Shown: positions 37,711-45,333 of the stretch, piece by piece | Position numbering within the stretch: position 1 is the stretch's first letter | How the letters are laid out: every line of letters starts with the position of its first letter | IMG/VR virus record: IMGVR_UViG_3300010373_000040 | Location: 1-64,000 of that record | Length of the DNA: 64,000 bases | Origin: a virus | Reading direction: 5' to 3' (one strand) | The notes under the pieces: generated by a model | Databases searched by the model: none | Seen by the model: the letters and a program-made list of their open reading frames with translations, nothing else | What the model was told of the DNA's origin: nothing | Made by a program: the position numbers and the translations under genes

Positions 37711-37712
37711 AA

Positions 37713-38105
37713 TCACACTAACCATATTAAAATTCCTATACTTATTAAAAACATTGTAGCTCTTAGCCAGAATGATAGCTCTAGCTTTGATGTACTCTCA
37801 GTACTCTGACTAAAGAAGTTATACGAAGGAACGTCTATATAATACCTACCTTCATAATAAGCACCATTATGCCAGAACGAATAAGACATACTACAGGCTA
37901 TTAGGAGCCAGCACATTTGTTCTAAACTATAATCCATGTATCTAGCTTCAGCTACCATAGAGGCTGTTAGAACTATGAATAAATCAAACAGGGTGTGTAT
38001 ATCCCATGAGAAAGCTTTAGAAGCCTTACCAGAAAATAATACTGCATGGATTACACCAAAGGTCATAGACCATAATGCAAAGTTTGTGAATAGTAAGTAT
38101 TTCAT
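37713..38105 (-). CDS. Multi-pass membrane protein
   Basis: 130 residues with about four hydrophobic segments (FALWSMTFGVIHAVLF, LFDLFIVLTASMVAEA, MCWLLIACSMSYSFW, ATMFLISIGILIWLV). Probably an inner-membrane protein of the early module. Coupled to a mini-gene upstream by a TCAT overlap. Unknown. Confidence 0.5.
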   Translation of the reverse strand: MKYLLFTNFALWSMTFGVIHAVLFSGKASKAFSWDIHTLFDLFIVLTASMVAEARYMDYSLEQMCWLLIACSMSYSFWHNGAYYEGRYYIDVPSYNFFSQSTESTSKLELSFWLRATMFLISIGILIWLV

Positions 38106-38239
38106 ATCAACAACATTTTAATTTCACTCTCTGAAAACCCTTCCATCTTCAGATAATACACTAGTTTGGGTTTATTAGAAGTATATCTCATACTCCAGTA
38201 AACCCTCTCTAATAGCTCATAGAATCTTTCTTCCATCAT
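38102..38239 (-). CDS. 45-residue mini-gene
   Basis: Starts with two consecutive Met codons inside the stop region of the upstream gene and ends within the ATG of the downstream gene, so it fills the interval exactly. Sequence MMEERFYELLERVYWSM onward: a helical charged peptide. Function unknown. Confidence 0.55.
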   Translation of the reverse strand: MMEERFYELLERVYWSMRYTSNKPKLVYYLKMEGFSESEIKMLLI

Positions 38240-38463
38240 TTAAACCATTTATAATTGTGACACTTGGTACATAAAGCTTTGTACTTAACTTTAAAAGGAA
38301 TCCATCTTATATGGATGTGAGAATCTATACATTGTTTCTTACACTCAGGACATTTGAGATTATCCATTTTCTGTAGAAGCGTGTAGATAATTATAAAGAT
38401 AATACCTAGAGAAATCAAAACAAAGACAATTATTGTTAATCCAAAATTTGGTACTGTATTCAT
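38236..38463 (-). CDS. Membrane-anchored zinc-ribbon protein
   Basis: 75 residues: an N-terminal membrane segment (LTIIVFVLISLGIIFIIIYTLL) then CPECKKQC and CTKCHNYKWF, a CxxC/CxxC zinc ribbon. Possibly an envelope-tethered regulator; no family assigned. Confidence 0.5.
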   Translation of the reverse strand: MNTVPNFGLTIIVFVLISLGIIFIIIYTLLQKMDNLKCPECKKQCIDSHIHIRWIPFKVKYKALCTKCHNYKWFK

Positions 38464-38476
38464 AACTTTTTATTAA

Positions 38477-38495
38477 GGAGGGCTATTCACCCTCC
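38477..38495 (-). terminator. Terminator-like hairpin
   Basis: Perfect 6-bp stem GGAGGG/CCCTCC with a 7-base loop between the genes at 38504 and 38463. The U-tract on the - strand is poor (TTAATA), so it could be an attenuator or mRNA stabiliser. Confidence 0.45.
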
Positions 38496-38503
38496 ATATT
38501 TTG

Positions 38504-38686
38504 TTAAAATGTTTCTACGTCTGCTTTTATTACTAAGAGCCTTTCTTGTTTTGTCATATCTTTCCAACAATCCCAGCATGTAACTGGTACATCATGAACA
38601 TATATTCCATCTTCAGGATGTTTGAAGTAGCAACCACAATTTTGGCAGCAACTTCCGTCTAGCATGTCTTCTGCAATTTGTCCCAT
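38504..38686 (-). CDS. Small zinc-finger protein
   Basis: 60 residues with CCQNCGCYF and CWDCWKDM, a four-Cys zinc site, and an acidic C-terminus. It directly follows the upstream stop. Regulatory or adaptor role possible. Confidence 0.5.
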   Translation of the reverse strand: MGQIAEDMLDGSCCQNCGCYFKHPEDGIYVHDVPVTCWDCWKDMTKQERLLVIKADVETF

Positions 38687-39151
38687 TTAGTCTTCAATCT
38701 CTTTAATTTCAAATAAATGGTCTGCCAGCACAGGTGATAAGAAATCTACCAGTATATTAGTTCTTTGGTGCTTCAAATATTCACCCATAAATTCATGAAG
38801 AAACTCTCTATCTGTAGCATTAAGCTGTTCCCATGTTTTAACTCTTTCAAGCTCTCTAGGGCTAGTCACTTTAATCTGAGACTTTAGATATTGATGATAG
38901 GGCTTACTGTCCCACAGCACTCCCTGACCATCTACAATAGCACTTTGCTTAATGATGGACATGTAAGACTTCAGTTTCTCCTGAGTCTCTGTATGTCTCT
39001 CTATTACACTGGGAAGATGTTCTTGTAACTTAATTGCATCTTCATTCTTTACAAACCATTTTTGAATTTGCTCTAGTTTAGCAATTTTGAATGATTTACT
39101 GGTTCCAATAAGGGAGATAACTTGATCTCCTAATTTGATTGTTAGGTTCAT
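38687..39151 (-). CDS. Unknown protein, helical
   Basis: 154 residues from the ATG at 39151 (MNLTIKLGDQVISLIG); the longer reading to 39178 would need a TTG start. A CTTAAACCCTAAAAC leader lies just upstream of the ATG and supports this choice. Mostly helical, charged. Function unknown. Confidence 0.5.
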   Translation of the reverse strand: MNLTIKLGDQVISLIGTSKSFKIAKLEQIQKWFVKNEDAIKLQEHLPSVIERHTETQEKLKSYMSIIKQSAIVDGQGVLWDSKPYHQYLKSQIKVTSPRELERVKTWEQLNATDREFLHEFMGEYLKHQRTNILVDFLSPVLADHLFEIKEIED

Positions 39152-39155
39152 AGTT

Positions 39156-39311
39156 TTAGGGTTTAAGTTTCTTAGCAATAAAACATGTGTGAGTATCTTT
39201 AGACTTATATCCGTAATACTTCACTTCATGTACTATATACTTGTTACCATTCTTGTATAGGATTGATCCTATATCATGGTTGTTAGGTATTTTTATGTAG
39301 AACTTAGGCAT
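39156..39311 (-). CDS. 51-residue mini-gene
   Basis: MPKFYIKIPNNHDIG through AKKLKP. Lys/Tyr-rich, beta-prone. It overlaps the C-terminus of the upstream gene by 19 bases, and its stop forms part of the leader of the next gene. No known function. Confidence 0.5.
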   Translation of the reverse strand: MPKFYIKIPNNHDIGSILYKNGNKYIVHEVKYYGYKSKDTHTCFIAKKLKP

Positions 39312-39544
39312 TTTTCTAAATCTTTAATAGTGCCTACCCATGATTTACTACTGTTAAAACTGATGGTGATGAGAGCTTCTTCTCTTTGTTCATAAGTTGC
39401 TCCTGCTCCTTTATATCCATCAACAACAATACTTTTCCCTTCTGATTTTAAATCACTAATAAGTATCTTAACCTGACCTTTTCTTAAAAGCTCGCTGGGT
39501 CTAGTACCGAGTATAGAGATTGTAGAATATAATACTCTTTCCAT
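39293..39544 (-). CDS. Small protein, unknown
   Basis: 83 residues from the ATG at 39544 (MERVLYSTISILGTRPSELL), which is preceded by a CCTAACCCCTAATATT leader; the longer reading to 39598 is less likely. Mixed alpha/beta with a Gly-rich loop (VVDGYKGAGATYEQ). Unknown. Confidence 0.5.
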   Translation of the reverse strand: MERVLYSTISILGTRPSELLRKGQVKILISDLKSEGKSIVVDGYKGAGATYEQREEALITISFNSSKSWVGTIKDLEKCLSST

Positions 39545-39548
39545 AATA

Positions 39549-39893
39549 TTAGGGGTTAGGTTGTCTACCTTCTGTTTTAATAAACATTGGTTTTTCACTC
39601 CAATACTCTTCTTCTATAAGCCTTACACATAAATAAACTCGTGTTAATGTATCTATAGCATTATAATCAGTGTATCTAGAATCACGCATGTATGTGTTAG
39701 TTTTCCAAAATCCTACTAATTTGTCAAAGTCTTCCAATTTAGGAAAGAAGCTTTTATATTCAGATTTTATTTCTATAATACTCTCACAATAGCAAACGGC
39801 ATCACCACTGTCTTCATCAGAAGTATGGTCTATTATAAGGTCTTTAATACCACTGAATATCTCAGGGTAAAACGATTTAGTTATCTTGTTCAT
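39549..39893 (-). CDS. Unknown early protein
   Basis: 114 residues, acidic. The leader AACCTAAAACTTAAACTAA lies directly upstream of its ATG and is one of the clearest copies of the recurrent leader. No family recognised. Confidence 0.45.
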   Translation of the reverse strand: MNKITKSFYPEIFSGIKDLIIDHTSDEDSGDAVCYCESIIEIKSEYKSFFPKLEDFDKLVGFWKTNTYMRDSRYTDYNAIDTLTRVYLCVRLIEEEYWSEKPMFIKTEGRQPNP

Positions 39894-39913
39894 TTAGTTT
39901 AAGTTTTAGGTTA

Positions 39914-40093
39914 TTAACAGAAGGCACATGCCCATGAATCACTTGAAGCATTATAGTGATAGTTTATTGTTTTACATTGGGGACATCTTTGAGTGCTAGG
40001 TTGAGTTCTATCAGTTCTTATAGACTGTAGAAACTCCAAAGCTTTTATGTGTTTCAGTTTTTCTTTAGTTATTTCGTCTTCTACTGTTCTCAT
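39914..40093 (-). CDS. Mini zinc-ribbon protein, copy 1
   Basis: 59 residues: MRTVEDEITKEKLKHIKALE, then CPQCKTINYHYNASSDSW and a terminal CAFC. Its C-terminal half aligns with the 59-residue protein encoded at 46248-46427 (CPEC, NYHYYA, CAFC), so the two are paralogues of identical length. Too small for an enzyme; a zinc-binding adaptor is inferred. Confidence 0.6.
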   Translation of the reverse strand: MRTVEDEITKEKLKHIKALEFLQSIRTDRTQPSTQRCPQCKTINYHYNASSDSWACAFC

Positions 40094-40098
40094 AGATT

Positions 40099-40248
40099 TT
40101 AGAATTTTACATAAATCTCTAGCAATTTCTCAATATTTAAGAGATGAATAGCAGCAGCTACAACATCTCCTTTAGCATAAGCACTTTCCATGTTTAGAAT
40201 CTCACTACATGTAGATTCATAAATTAATGTTGGTGTGTAATAGAACAT
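40099..40248 (-). CDS. 49-residue mini-gene
   Basis: MFYYTPTLIYESTCSEI onward, helical C-terminus (IHLLNIEKLLEIYVKF). It ends five bases before the mini zinc-ribbon gene. Plausible by packing; no function. Confidence 0.45.
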   Translation of the reverse strand: MFYYTPTLIYESTCSEILNMESAYAKGDVVAAAIHLLNIEKLLEIYVKF

Positions 40249-40268
40249 AATAGTGTGTTTAAGGTGAA

Positions 40269-40580
40269 TTACTTCTTTTTCTTACGTTTCTTTTTTGCTG
40301 GTGTAAATCTAGGCCCTCTTTTACTAGAGGGATAGTTAAACAATTCTGGTTGAAAGGTATTGTTTATCATATAAGGTTCTTGCATAAATAAATTATGAGA
40401 AGACTTGATCTCTTTAATCTCATTACTATCTATCATAATAATATCTACAGTACCTTGAGCATGCATTTCAGCAATATGTGAAGCTACACCCATATCCGGG
40501 TGCGCAATTACTACAGGTTTTGGATTATAATGTTCCATAAGATTTAAATTTAGTTCTTCTGACTCTACTTGAAAGAGCAT
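40269..40580 (-). CDS. Protein with Lys-rich tail
   Basis: 103 residues from the ATG at 40580; an internal Met at 40538 is an alternative start. The middle segment VDIIMIDSNEIKEI is alpha/beta; the end is a block of Lys/Arg (TPAKKKRKKKK) suited to nucleic-acid contact. Unknown. Confidence 0.45.
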   Translation of the reverse strand: MLFQVESEELNLNLMEHYNPKPVVIAHPDMGVASHIAEMHAQGTVDIIMIDSNEIKEIKSSHNLFMQEPYMINNTFQPELFNYPSSKRGPRFTPAKKKRKKKK

Positions 40581-40619
40581 AATCTCAGGCGGCAGATTGT
40601 TTTACTTAAACTACAGAAG

Positions 40620-40638
40620 ATCCCTTGACTAAGGGGAT
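40620..40638 (-). terminator. Weak hairpin after coiled-coil gene
   Basis: ATCCCTT pairs with AGGGGAT (one GU pair), loop of five, three bases after the stop of the gene at 40641-41000. Poor U-tract. Low confidence as a terminator. Confidence 0.35.
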
Positions 40639-40640
40639 TA

Positions 40641-41000
40641 TTAGAATCTTTCTTTCAAAAGATTATTGTAGAACTCTAATGAGTCTTCTACTTGTTTTAA
40701 AGCCTCTTCTTTTGCTTCTACAGCTTCTTTAGCTCTGATAATACCAGAAGCATAAGCTTTACCATCTCCAATCAGTACTGTAGGATAGATAGCATTCTCA
40801 TAAGCTTCTTTAGCATCTTCTAAAGCTGATTTAGCATCTACCTCAGAAGAACTCAATAAGGCAATCTGTAGGTGAATAGCTGATCTAGCTTTGATCTCAT
40901 TCTTAGCTGCCAACTCTTCTACTTTGTCACCTTCAATTCTAGCTTTTACTGCTTTAACAAATGATGTTAGGTCTTTCACTGCATTTTCTACTTTTGTCAT
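40641..41000 (-). CDS. Coiled-coil protein
   Basis: 119 residues, Ala/Glu/Lys-rich and helical almost throughout (SALEDAKEAYENAIY, AKEAVEAKEEALKQVEDSLE). The leader CCTAAACC (41010-41017) precedes the ATG. Function unknown. Confidence 0.5.
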   Translation of the reverse strand: MTKVENAVKDLTSFVKAVKARIEGDKVEELAAKNEIKARSAIHLQIALLSSSEVDAKSALEDAKEAYENAIYPTVLIGDGKAYASGIIRAKEAVEAKEEALKQVEDSLEFYNNLLKERF

Positions 41001-41019
41001 TTTGTATTTGGTTTAGGGG

Positions 41020-41997
41020 TTATAAAACTATTATTTTGTTACTTGTTTTTACTTTACTAATTAGAATTGGTTGTTCATCTTGTTGGCTATGTAAATCTAC
41101 TAAATCATCCCATACAGCAATTTTTGCTTTATCTGATTCATCTAAAGGTATGCCTATACGCATTTTCATATCTATTTTAAAATCTGGTATAAACCATTCC
41201 TCTATTTTAGGAGCTGGTGTTACAATAGTAGCCCACCCATATCTATCTGACCAGATTAAACCATCTCCAAATTCAGAAACGATTCTTTTGCTACCATTGT
41301 ATATATCCTGATATATAGGACCTTTTACTACCCCCTTTAATTTTCTATTTATATTATCCCACTCTGAGAATTGAAATTCACTACCTTCAACAAACCCTCT
41401 TCTAATAGCTTCTTGAATTAGTTCTTGTTCTGTAGGTTCTTTTGAGTCTTCTATAACAATACCTTGATTTAGCACAGATTCAAAAGCAGTCTCATCTTTA
41501 GGTTTAGTAACAGAAGCTATTTCTTCTGGAGTTGCTTTTCTATAAGTTTCTTTAGGAAAACAGTATCCTGTTACAAAGGCATTATTATTTTTAATAATTT
41601 CTGCTTTTTGTAAACTACCTACAGTAAACGGTGAACCAAATGAACTTAACAACACTATATAATTCTCAGGTATTTTTCCATCTTTAACTATCAAATCAGG
41701 ATGCCCTTCTGGTAAGTACTGCTGGATTTCAAACTCAGGCTCTTTACTCTTACCTTTCTGAGCTAAATATTCAGCTTCTGTTATAAACCATTCTTTAGGT
41801 TTAAAGCAGGTAGTTAGACTAGTACCTAATACTTCTGTTTTTGTATTGTGTCCATTCACACTATAAGTGTAAGAATCTATACATGTTATTGGATAGGCTG
41901 TGTCTTTTGTTAAATCTCTTCTAAAAGATTCTAACTGGCTCCAAGATTCTAGTGTCTCTATATCTGATCTTAAATATACTATATCTCCATTTTTCAT
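41020..41997 (-). CDS. Large unknown early protein with repeated modules
   Basis: 325 residues from the ATG at 41997 (MKNGDIVYLRSDIETLESW). An ATG at 42033 is rejected because it lies in the loop of a terminator-like hairpin. The protein contains short modules such as KEWFITEAEYLAQK, ENYIVLLSSFGSPF and YRKATPEEIASV, typical of phage proteins built from small repeated SH3-like units. No catalytic motif. Confidence 0.5.
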   Translation of the reverse strand: MKNGDIVYLRSDIETLESWSQLESFRRDLTKDTAYPITCIDSYTYSVNGHNTKTEVLGTSLTTCFKPKEWFITEAEYLAQKGKSKEPEFEIQQYLPEGHPDLIVKDGKIPENYIVLLSSFGSPFTVGSLQKAEIIKNNNAFVTGYCFPKETYRKATPEEIASVTKPKDETAFESVLNQGIVIEDSKEPTEQELIQEAIRRGFVEGSEFQFSEWDNINRKLKGVVKGPIYQDIYNGSKRIVSEFGDGLIWSDRYGWATIVTPAPKIEEWFIPDFKIDMKMRIGIPLDESDKAKIAVWDDLVDLHSQQDEQPILISKVKTSNKIIVL

Positions 41998-42019
41998 ATT
42001 CTTTAGTTTAAAGTAAATA

Positions 42020-42046
42020 AGAGGTTGATACATAATACCAACCTCT
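42020..42046 (-). terminator. Terminator-like hairpin upstream of 41997 gene
   Basis: Perfect 8-bp stem AGAGGTTG/CAACCTCT with an 11-base loop; TTATTTA follows on the - strand. It is the second of two tandem hairpins before the gene starting at 41997. Confidence 0.55.
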
Positions 42047-42070
42047 CTAACCTCTATTACAAATGAAAAA

Positions 42071-42090
42071 CAGGGTGAATACCCACCCTG
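42071..42090 (-). terminator. Rho-independent terminator after lipoprotein gene
   Basis: Perfect 7-bp stem CAGGGTG/CACCCTG, 6-base loop, followed on the - strand by TTTTTC. Located just after the lipoprotein gene stop (42100). Confidence 0.75.
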
Positions 42091-42099
42091 TAAATCTAA

Positions 42100-42471
42100 C
42101 TATTGCACTGTATAGTAACTAGTATCATTAGGAGGGCAATATAAATCAAAGTCCCTCACTACTGTACTATCACTATTCCATAGATGATAGGATATTGTTC
42201 TACCATTAGGATAGCATTGGTTGCCGGCATTCACACTATATGAAGCAGGATTACCATAACTAATTAGAGTATCTCTATAGACCATTGGATATGGTCTAAT
42301 GATATACTCCATATTCCAATCCTGAGAATAGTTAACGGTGTTGTATGCAATAGCACATCCACTAACATTATTACTAGGCTTTGGATCATTTTTCTTCTTA
42401 CATGAAGAGAGGTTTAATATAGTAGATAGTACTACTATAAACATTACGAGCATTAACAATTGTTTTTTCAT
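42100..42471 (-). CDS. Predicted lipoprotein
   Basis: 123 residues. Signal segment MLVMFIVVLSTILNLSSC with Cys at the lipobox, followed by KKKNDPKPSNN, a linker common to Bacteroidetes lipoproteins. The mature domain has paired Cys residues and beta strands. Early surface lipoproteins in phages often block superinfection (known for other phages); here that is inference. Confidence 0.6.
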   Translation of the reverse strand: MKKQLLMLVMFIVVLSTILNLSSCKKKNDPKPSNNVSGCAIAYNTVNYSQDWNMEYIIRPYPMVYRDTLISYGNPASYSVNAGNQCYPNGRTISYHLWNSDSTVVRDFDLYCPPNDTSYYTVQ

Positions 42472-42503
42472 TTTTACTTAATTTAGAGGTTAACTTATTT
42501 ATA

Positions 42504-42550
42504 ATCACAGGGTATTCTGTGATAGTCATCTATCAAGGTTTCGATCCTTG
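42504..42550. other. Tandem perfect hairpins in intergenic region
   Basis: ATCACAG/CTGTGAT (7 bp, 6-base loop, 42504-42523) followed by CAAGG/CCTTG (5 bp, 7-base loop TTTCGAT, 42534-42550). They lie in the 42472-42639 interval, which has no gene. The second loop mimics a T-arm, but no tRNA can be built. Role unknown; possibly transcript end or stability element. Confidence 0.45.
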
Positions 42551-42639
42551 TAATAATAGAATTAACCCTGAAACTTCACTCATTGAGCTACTCAAGAACT
42601 ATTAAAGCCACCCTACTTAAAAGGCACTAGATGATATCT

Positions 42640-42717
42640 TCAATTCAATTTAATCTGTTTTACTAACCAATCCATAAGGATTACAAAAGCTAAGAAACAT
42701 GTTAAGAATAGTATCAT
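42640..42717 (-). CDS. 25-residue membrane mini-peptide
   Basis: MILFLTCFLAFVILMDWL and a short basic end. A single hydrophobic helix. It starts three bases after the neighbouring gene's stop region (ATG at 42717). Similar tiny membrane peptides occur nearby, but a chance ORF cannot be excluded. Confidence 0.35.
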   Translation of the reverse strand: MILFLTCFLAFVILMDWLVKQIKLN

Positions 42718-42719
42718 AT

Positions 42720-42923
42720 TTACACATAGTTAGGTACGTCATTCACTGATTCATACTTATCCATTATCTGGTCAAAATCTTCATCTAAAGGATAACCTTT
42801 TTCTAATAGAGTGACAGCATTGTTTAATTGTTCTTTTCCTAGCATTTTACCTATCATTGTGTCTCCATTCTCAATGAGGTTTATTCTAGCATTTTGCAGG
42901 ATTTCTAAGATTGAAATTGACAT
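42720..42923 (-). CDS. Small helical protein
   Basis: 67 residues, acidic C-terminus (DEDFDQIMDKYESVND). Leader with TTTAACTTGTAAAACT before ATG. Unknown. Confidence 0.45.
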   Translation of the reverse strand: MSISILEILQNARINLIENGDTMIGKMLGKEQLNNAVTLLEKGYPLDEDFDQIMDKYESVNDVPNYV

Positions 42924-42941
42924 AGTTTTACAAGTTAAAGA

Positions 42942-43094
42942 TTATTGAATTACTAAACAACTACCCACATACATAGACCTATAATTGATCTTATCATGGA
43001 TATTAAAGCTTTTAGAGCCACTTTTGAAGTACTTATCCATAACCTCTGAGGTTTGGTAGTACTTATACTGTTGAGAGTTTCCGTAGATGAACAT
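42942..43094 (-). CDS. 50-residue mini-gene
   Basis: MFIYGNSQQYKYYQTSEVM onward, Tyr/Ser-rich. It fits between the flanking genes with 9- and 18-base gaps. Unknown. Confidence 0.45.
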   Translation of the reverse strand: MFIYGNSQQYKYYQTSEVMDKYFKSGSKSFNIHDKINYRSMYVGSCLVIQ

Positions 43095-43103
43095 GGTTAT
43101 TTA

Positions 43104-43367
43104 CTATTTAGAGGCTATACATGCTTTAACATCACAAACATTAACATATCTGCCCCATAATGTAGGAACAGCTTGTTTATAGGTATCAATAGAGCCAGAG
43201 TTAGGCTGGTATCTACACCACTCCTTAATAGCAATAGGCTCTCTATTATCACAAAAGTATATTGTTACTAAGTATAGCTTCTTTTCAGGTAGGCTAGAGT
43301 GTATCCAGAATATTAATCCTGCTATCCCAATAACTATTCCTAGAATCCATTTTGATACTTCATTCAT
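43104..43367 (-). CDS. Membrane-anchored small protein
   Basis: 87 residues: N-terminal membrane anchor (WILGIVIGIAGLIFWI) and a soluble part with four Cys residues that could pair outside the cytoplasm. Unknown. Confidence 0.5.
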   Translation of the reverse strand: MNEVSKWILGIVIGIAGLIFWIHSSLPEKKLYLVTIYFCDNREPIAIKEWCRYQPNSGSIDTYKQAVPTLWGRYVNVCDVKACIASK

Positions 43368-43369
43368 AA

Positions 43370-43585
43370 CTATTCATTTAAAATGTGATTTTCAACAAAG
43401 TCAACCAACTGGTCAACTGTAATACTATTGGTATCATCCTGTAGATCATGGTCTAATAGGTATGTTTGATAGATTTTGTAGTATTCTACTATTGTAGATA
43501 CTTTTAATGGTTCTTTTACTTTAGTAAATAAAGGTTTTCTTTCTTCTGGATCTTCTTGTTCAAATCCTACAATCTGTATAGTCAT
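43370..43585 (-). CDS. Small acidic protein
   Basis: 71 residues, acidic and helical. The leader TTTTAAACCCTTATT follows directly after a terminator hairpin and precedes the ATG, so its transcription or translation must restart here. Unknown function. Confidence 0.45.
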   Translation of the reverse strand: MTIQIVGFEQEDPEERKPLFTKVKEPLKVSTIVEYYKIYQTYLLDHDLQDDTNSITVDQLVDFVENHILNE

Positions 43586-43601
43586 AACAATAAGGGTTTA
43601 A

Positions 43602-43623
43602 AAGCCCTCAATTAAGAGGGCTT
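43602..43623 (-). terminator. Rho-independent terminator
   Basis: Perfect 8-bp stem AAGCCCTC/GAGGGCTT with a 6-base loop and TTTT on the - strand, 17 bases before the ATG of the 43585 gene. Confidence 0.7.
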
Positions 43624-43713
43624 AGGTTTAACACAAATACAATTTAACAATACCCATCATAAGAGTGTGCCTGTTAATACAAATGTGCTGTCTAGTTTTT
43701 AGTTTGATTCTTT

Positions 43714-44013
43714 TCATAACATCGAAGGATAATCCATAATAATAAGTGATTGTGGTTTTGGGTTTTCGGTCCAGACATTTAGTATTCTCCATTTGTAGCC
43801 ATTATTTAAGGTTTCAACATTAATAAATGACAATGGTTTTCTACCATTAAAAGAATCAATTTCTTCTTCATAAGGCTCTGTTAGAATCTTTACAGCCATT
43901 TGTTCTCTGTATGGTACAGTTGTTCCTGCTGGATAATCTTTGCAGTCTGGATTAGTGAAGCATATTCTATAAGAGTTATCACAGGGATATACTATTTTTC
44001 CAATATTTGACAT
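43714..44013 (-). CDS. Unknown early protein
   Basis: 99 residues, beta-rich (GKIVYPCDNSYRICFTNPDC), three Cys. No family recognised. The leader contains a poly-AT stretch with TTAAACTATAAAATT. Confidence 0.45.
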   Translation of the reverse strand: MSNIGKIVYPCDNSYRICFTNPDCKDYPAGTTVPYREQMAVKILTEPYEEEIDSFNGRKPLSFINVETLNNGYKWRILNVWTENPKPQSLIIMDYPSML

Positions 44014-44040
44014 AATTTTATAGTTTAAGGTGAAACAAGT

Positions 44041-44083
44041 AATCCTGTAAGGTTATAAACCTTAGTCTGCTATGCACAGGATT
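44041..44083 (-). other. Branched RNA hairpin
   Basis: Perfect 8-bp closing stem AATCCTGT/ACAGGATT with an internal hairpin AAGGTT/AACCTT stacked directly on it. It lies in the gap between genes at 44092 and 44013, in the 5' leader of the latter. Confidence 0.5.
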
Positions 44084-44091
44084 ATTAATAG

Positions 44092-44613
44092 TTAAACAGC
44101 AGAAGGGTTCTCTTTAACCCATGTCTTTAAAGAATCAATGTTCTTAGCAGGTAGATATTGACCATTATGCGCTAGAGTTTCTTTAGGTACAAGTTTAAAA
44201 GCTTCCTTAAAGTCTGTTTCAAGTCTTTTGAGTGTTTTGAAAGCTAAAATAGCTTCTGCAAGCTCACTCTTTTTCTTTTTAATGTCAGCTTTATCTGCTA
44301 GGTATTGCTTAATAAGCTCTAATACAGGTGCTTGATCTTCTTTTAACAAGTCTTTAACTTCCATATTATAATGAGAGTTTGACGGCATGTTTAAAGCAAT
44401 GTAATCCAACTCATAAGAGTGGTTAAATCTTCTTTTGTGACCAAAGTATTCAGGATGTTCTTTGTAAGCTTTCATTAAGCTTGCAGGAACTAATTTCTTA
44501 GCTTTATCTTGTATTTCTTTTTCTAGTGCTGTGAATTGCTTTTTTAAAGCATCTTCTTTAGGTTTAGATAATTGATTTGCTAGGCTTTCAGCTAGTTGTT
44601 TAGTGATTTTCAT
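44092..44613 (-). CDS. Coiled-coil protein, unknown
   Basis: 173 residues, mostly helical and Lys/Glu-rich (KQFTALEKEIQDKAKKLV, KKKSELAEAILAFKTLKR). Upstream 5' region of about 160 bases contains a 12-bp-stem hairpin. Function unknown. Confidence 0.5.
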   Translation of the reverse strand: MKITKQLAESLANQLSKPKEDALKKQFTALEKEIQDKAKKLVPASLMKAYKEHPEYFGHKRRFNHSYELDYIALNMPSNSHYNMEVKDLLKEDQAPVLELIKQYLADKADIKKKKSELAEAILAFKTLKRLETDFKEAFKLVPKETLAHNGQYLPAKNIDSLKTWVKENPSAV

Positions 44614-44648
44614 ACGATAGTGATTAAATGGTTAAACAGGATTACAAA

Positions 44649-44712
44649 AACATTGGTAGATCCTGTATCTTTTACCTAGTAGCCTGTTAATTCAGGCCAG
44701 TCTACCAATGTT
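44649..44712 (-). other. 12-bp closing-stem RNA element / terminator
   Basis: Perfect 12-bp inverted repeat AACATTGGTAGA/TCTACCAATGTT enclosing 40 bases that include a second hairpin GCCTG/CAGGC (44682-44697). On the - strand the stem runs into TGTTTTTG, so termination is possible, yet the large structured loop is unusual for a simple terminator. Confidence 0.6.
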
Positions 44713-44780
44713 ATCAAATCTATTAGCAGTAGGTCTTCATCCTATTAAGGATATATGCTATACACAGAATTGATTGAGTT

Positions 44781-44888
44781 TTAAGAACCAAAGTTCTCAA
44801 TAAGATATTTAAGTTCAGCTTGTGAACTATAGGTAAATACTACATTGTTTATACTCATTAGAGTGTCGGAAATGATTTTAATACTCAT
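44781..44888 (-). CDS. 35-residue mini-gene
   Basis: MSIKIISDTLMSINNVVFTY onward. The leader AACCTCTAAACACCTAAAACT sits directly before its ATG and is among the best copies of the recurrent leader, which supports translation. Unknown function. Confidence 0.45.
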   Translation of the reverse strand: MSIKIISDTLMSINNVVFTYSSQAELKYLIENFGS

Positions 44889-44974
44889 AGTTTTAGGTGT
44901 TTAGAGGTTAGTTTTACATTAATTCAGCTAGCAATTCCAAATTACTATCAGTTATTAGGATTGTTTGAGGCATT

Positions 44975-45322
44975 TTATTTACAAGCATCTAATACTCTGT
45001 TTAAAGCCCAATATTCAGGATTGAAATAACCATTTACTACAAATGATATGCAAGCAATAGCTATACATAAGAATATTAAATATATAATTACTAGACAGCC
45101 CATAATAATCCAAGTTGCATCATTGTCATAAGCTTCTGATTCATTAAATTTTACATGTAATTTGAATAGTGCATATCCTAACAATAGTGTGAATATGATC
45201 TGAATTAGAGAGATTGTTGCATCTATAGGTGCTTGTTTAAGTAAGATAGACCACAAATATTGTGAGGTGGTACCCATTTTAGCTGCAAGTTGTTCCAGAA
45301 GTTCTTTAGTGTTTGAATCCAT
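44975..45322 (-). CDS. Multi-pass membrane protein
   Basis: 115 residues with hydrophobic segments at about 34-55 (ISLIQIIFTLLLGYALF) and 72-95 (IIMGCLVIIYLIFLCIAIA). Between them is an acidic loop. Possibly an envelope-acting early protein; no family. Confidence 0.5.
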   Translation of the reverse strand: MDSNTKELLEQLAAKMGTTSQYLWSILLKQAPIDATISLIQIIFTLLLGYALFKLHVKFNESEAYDNDATWIIMGCLVIIYLIFLCIAIACISFVVNGYFNPEYWALNRVLDACK

Positions 45323-45333
45323 ATTTGTAAGGT

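Noticed and set aside
42031-42033. ATG at 42033 as start of the 41020 gene
   Set aside because: It lies in the loop of a perfect 8-bp terminator-like stem; ATG 41997 follows the common leader.
42534-42550. tRNA T-arm-like hairpin (loop TTTCGAT)
   Set aside because: No acceptor, D or anticodon arm with a 7-base loop can be formed around it.
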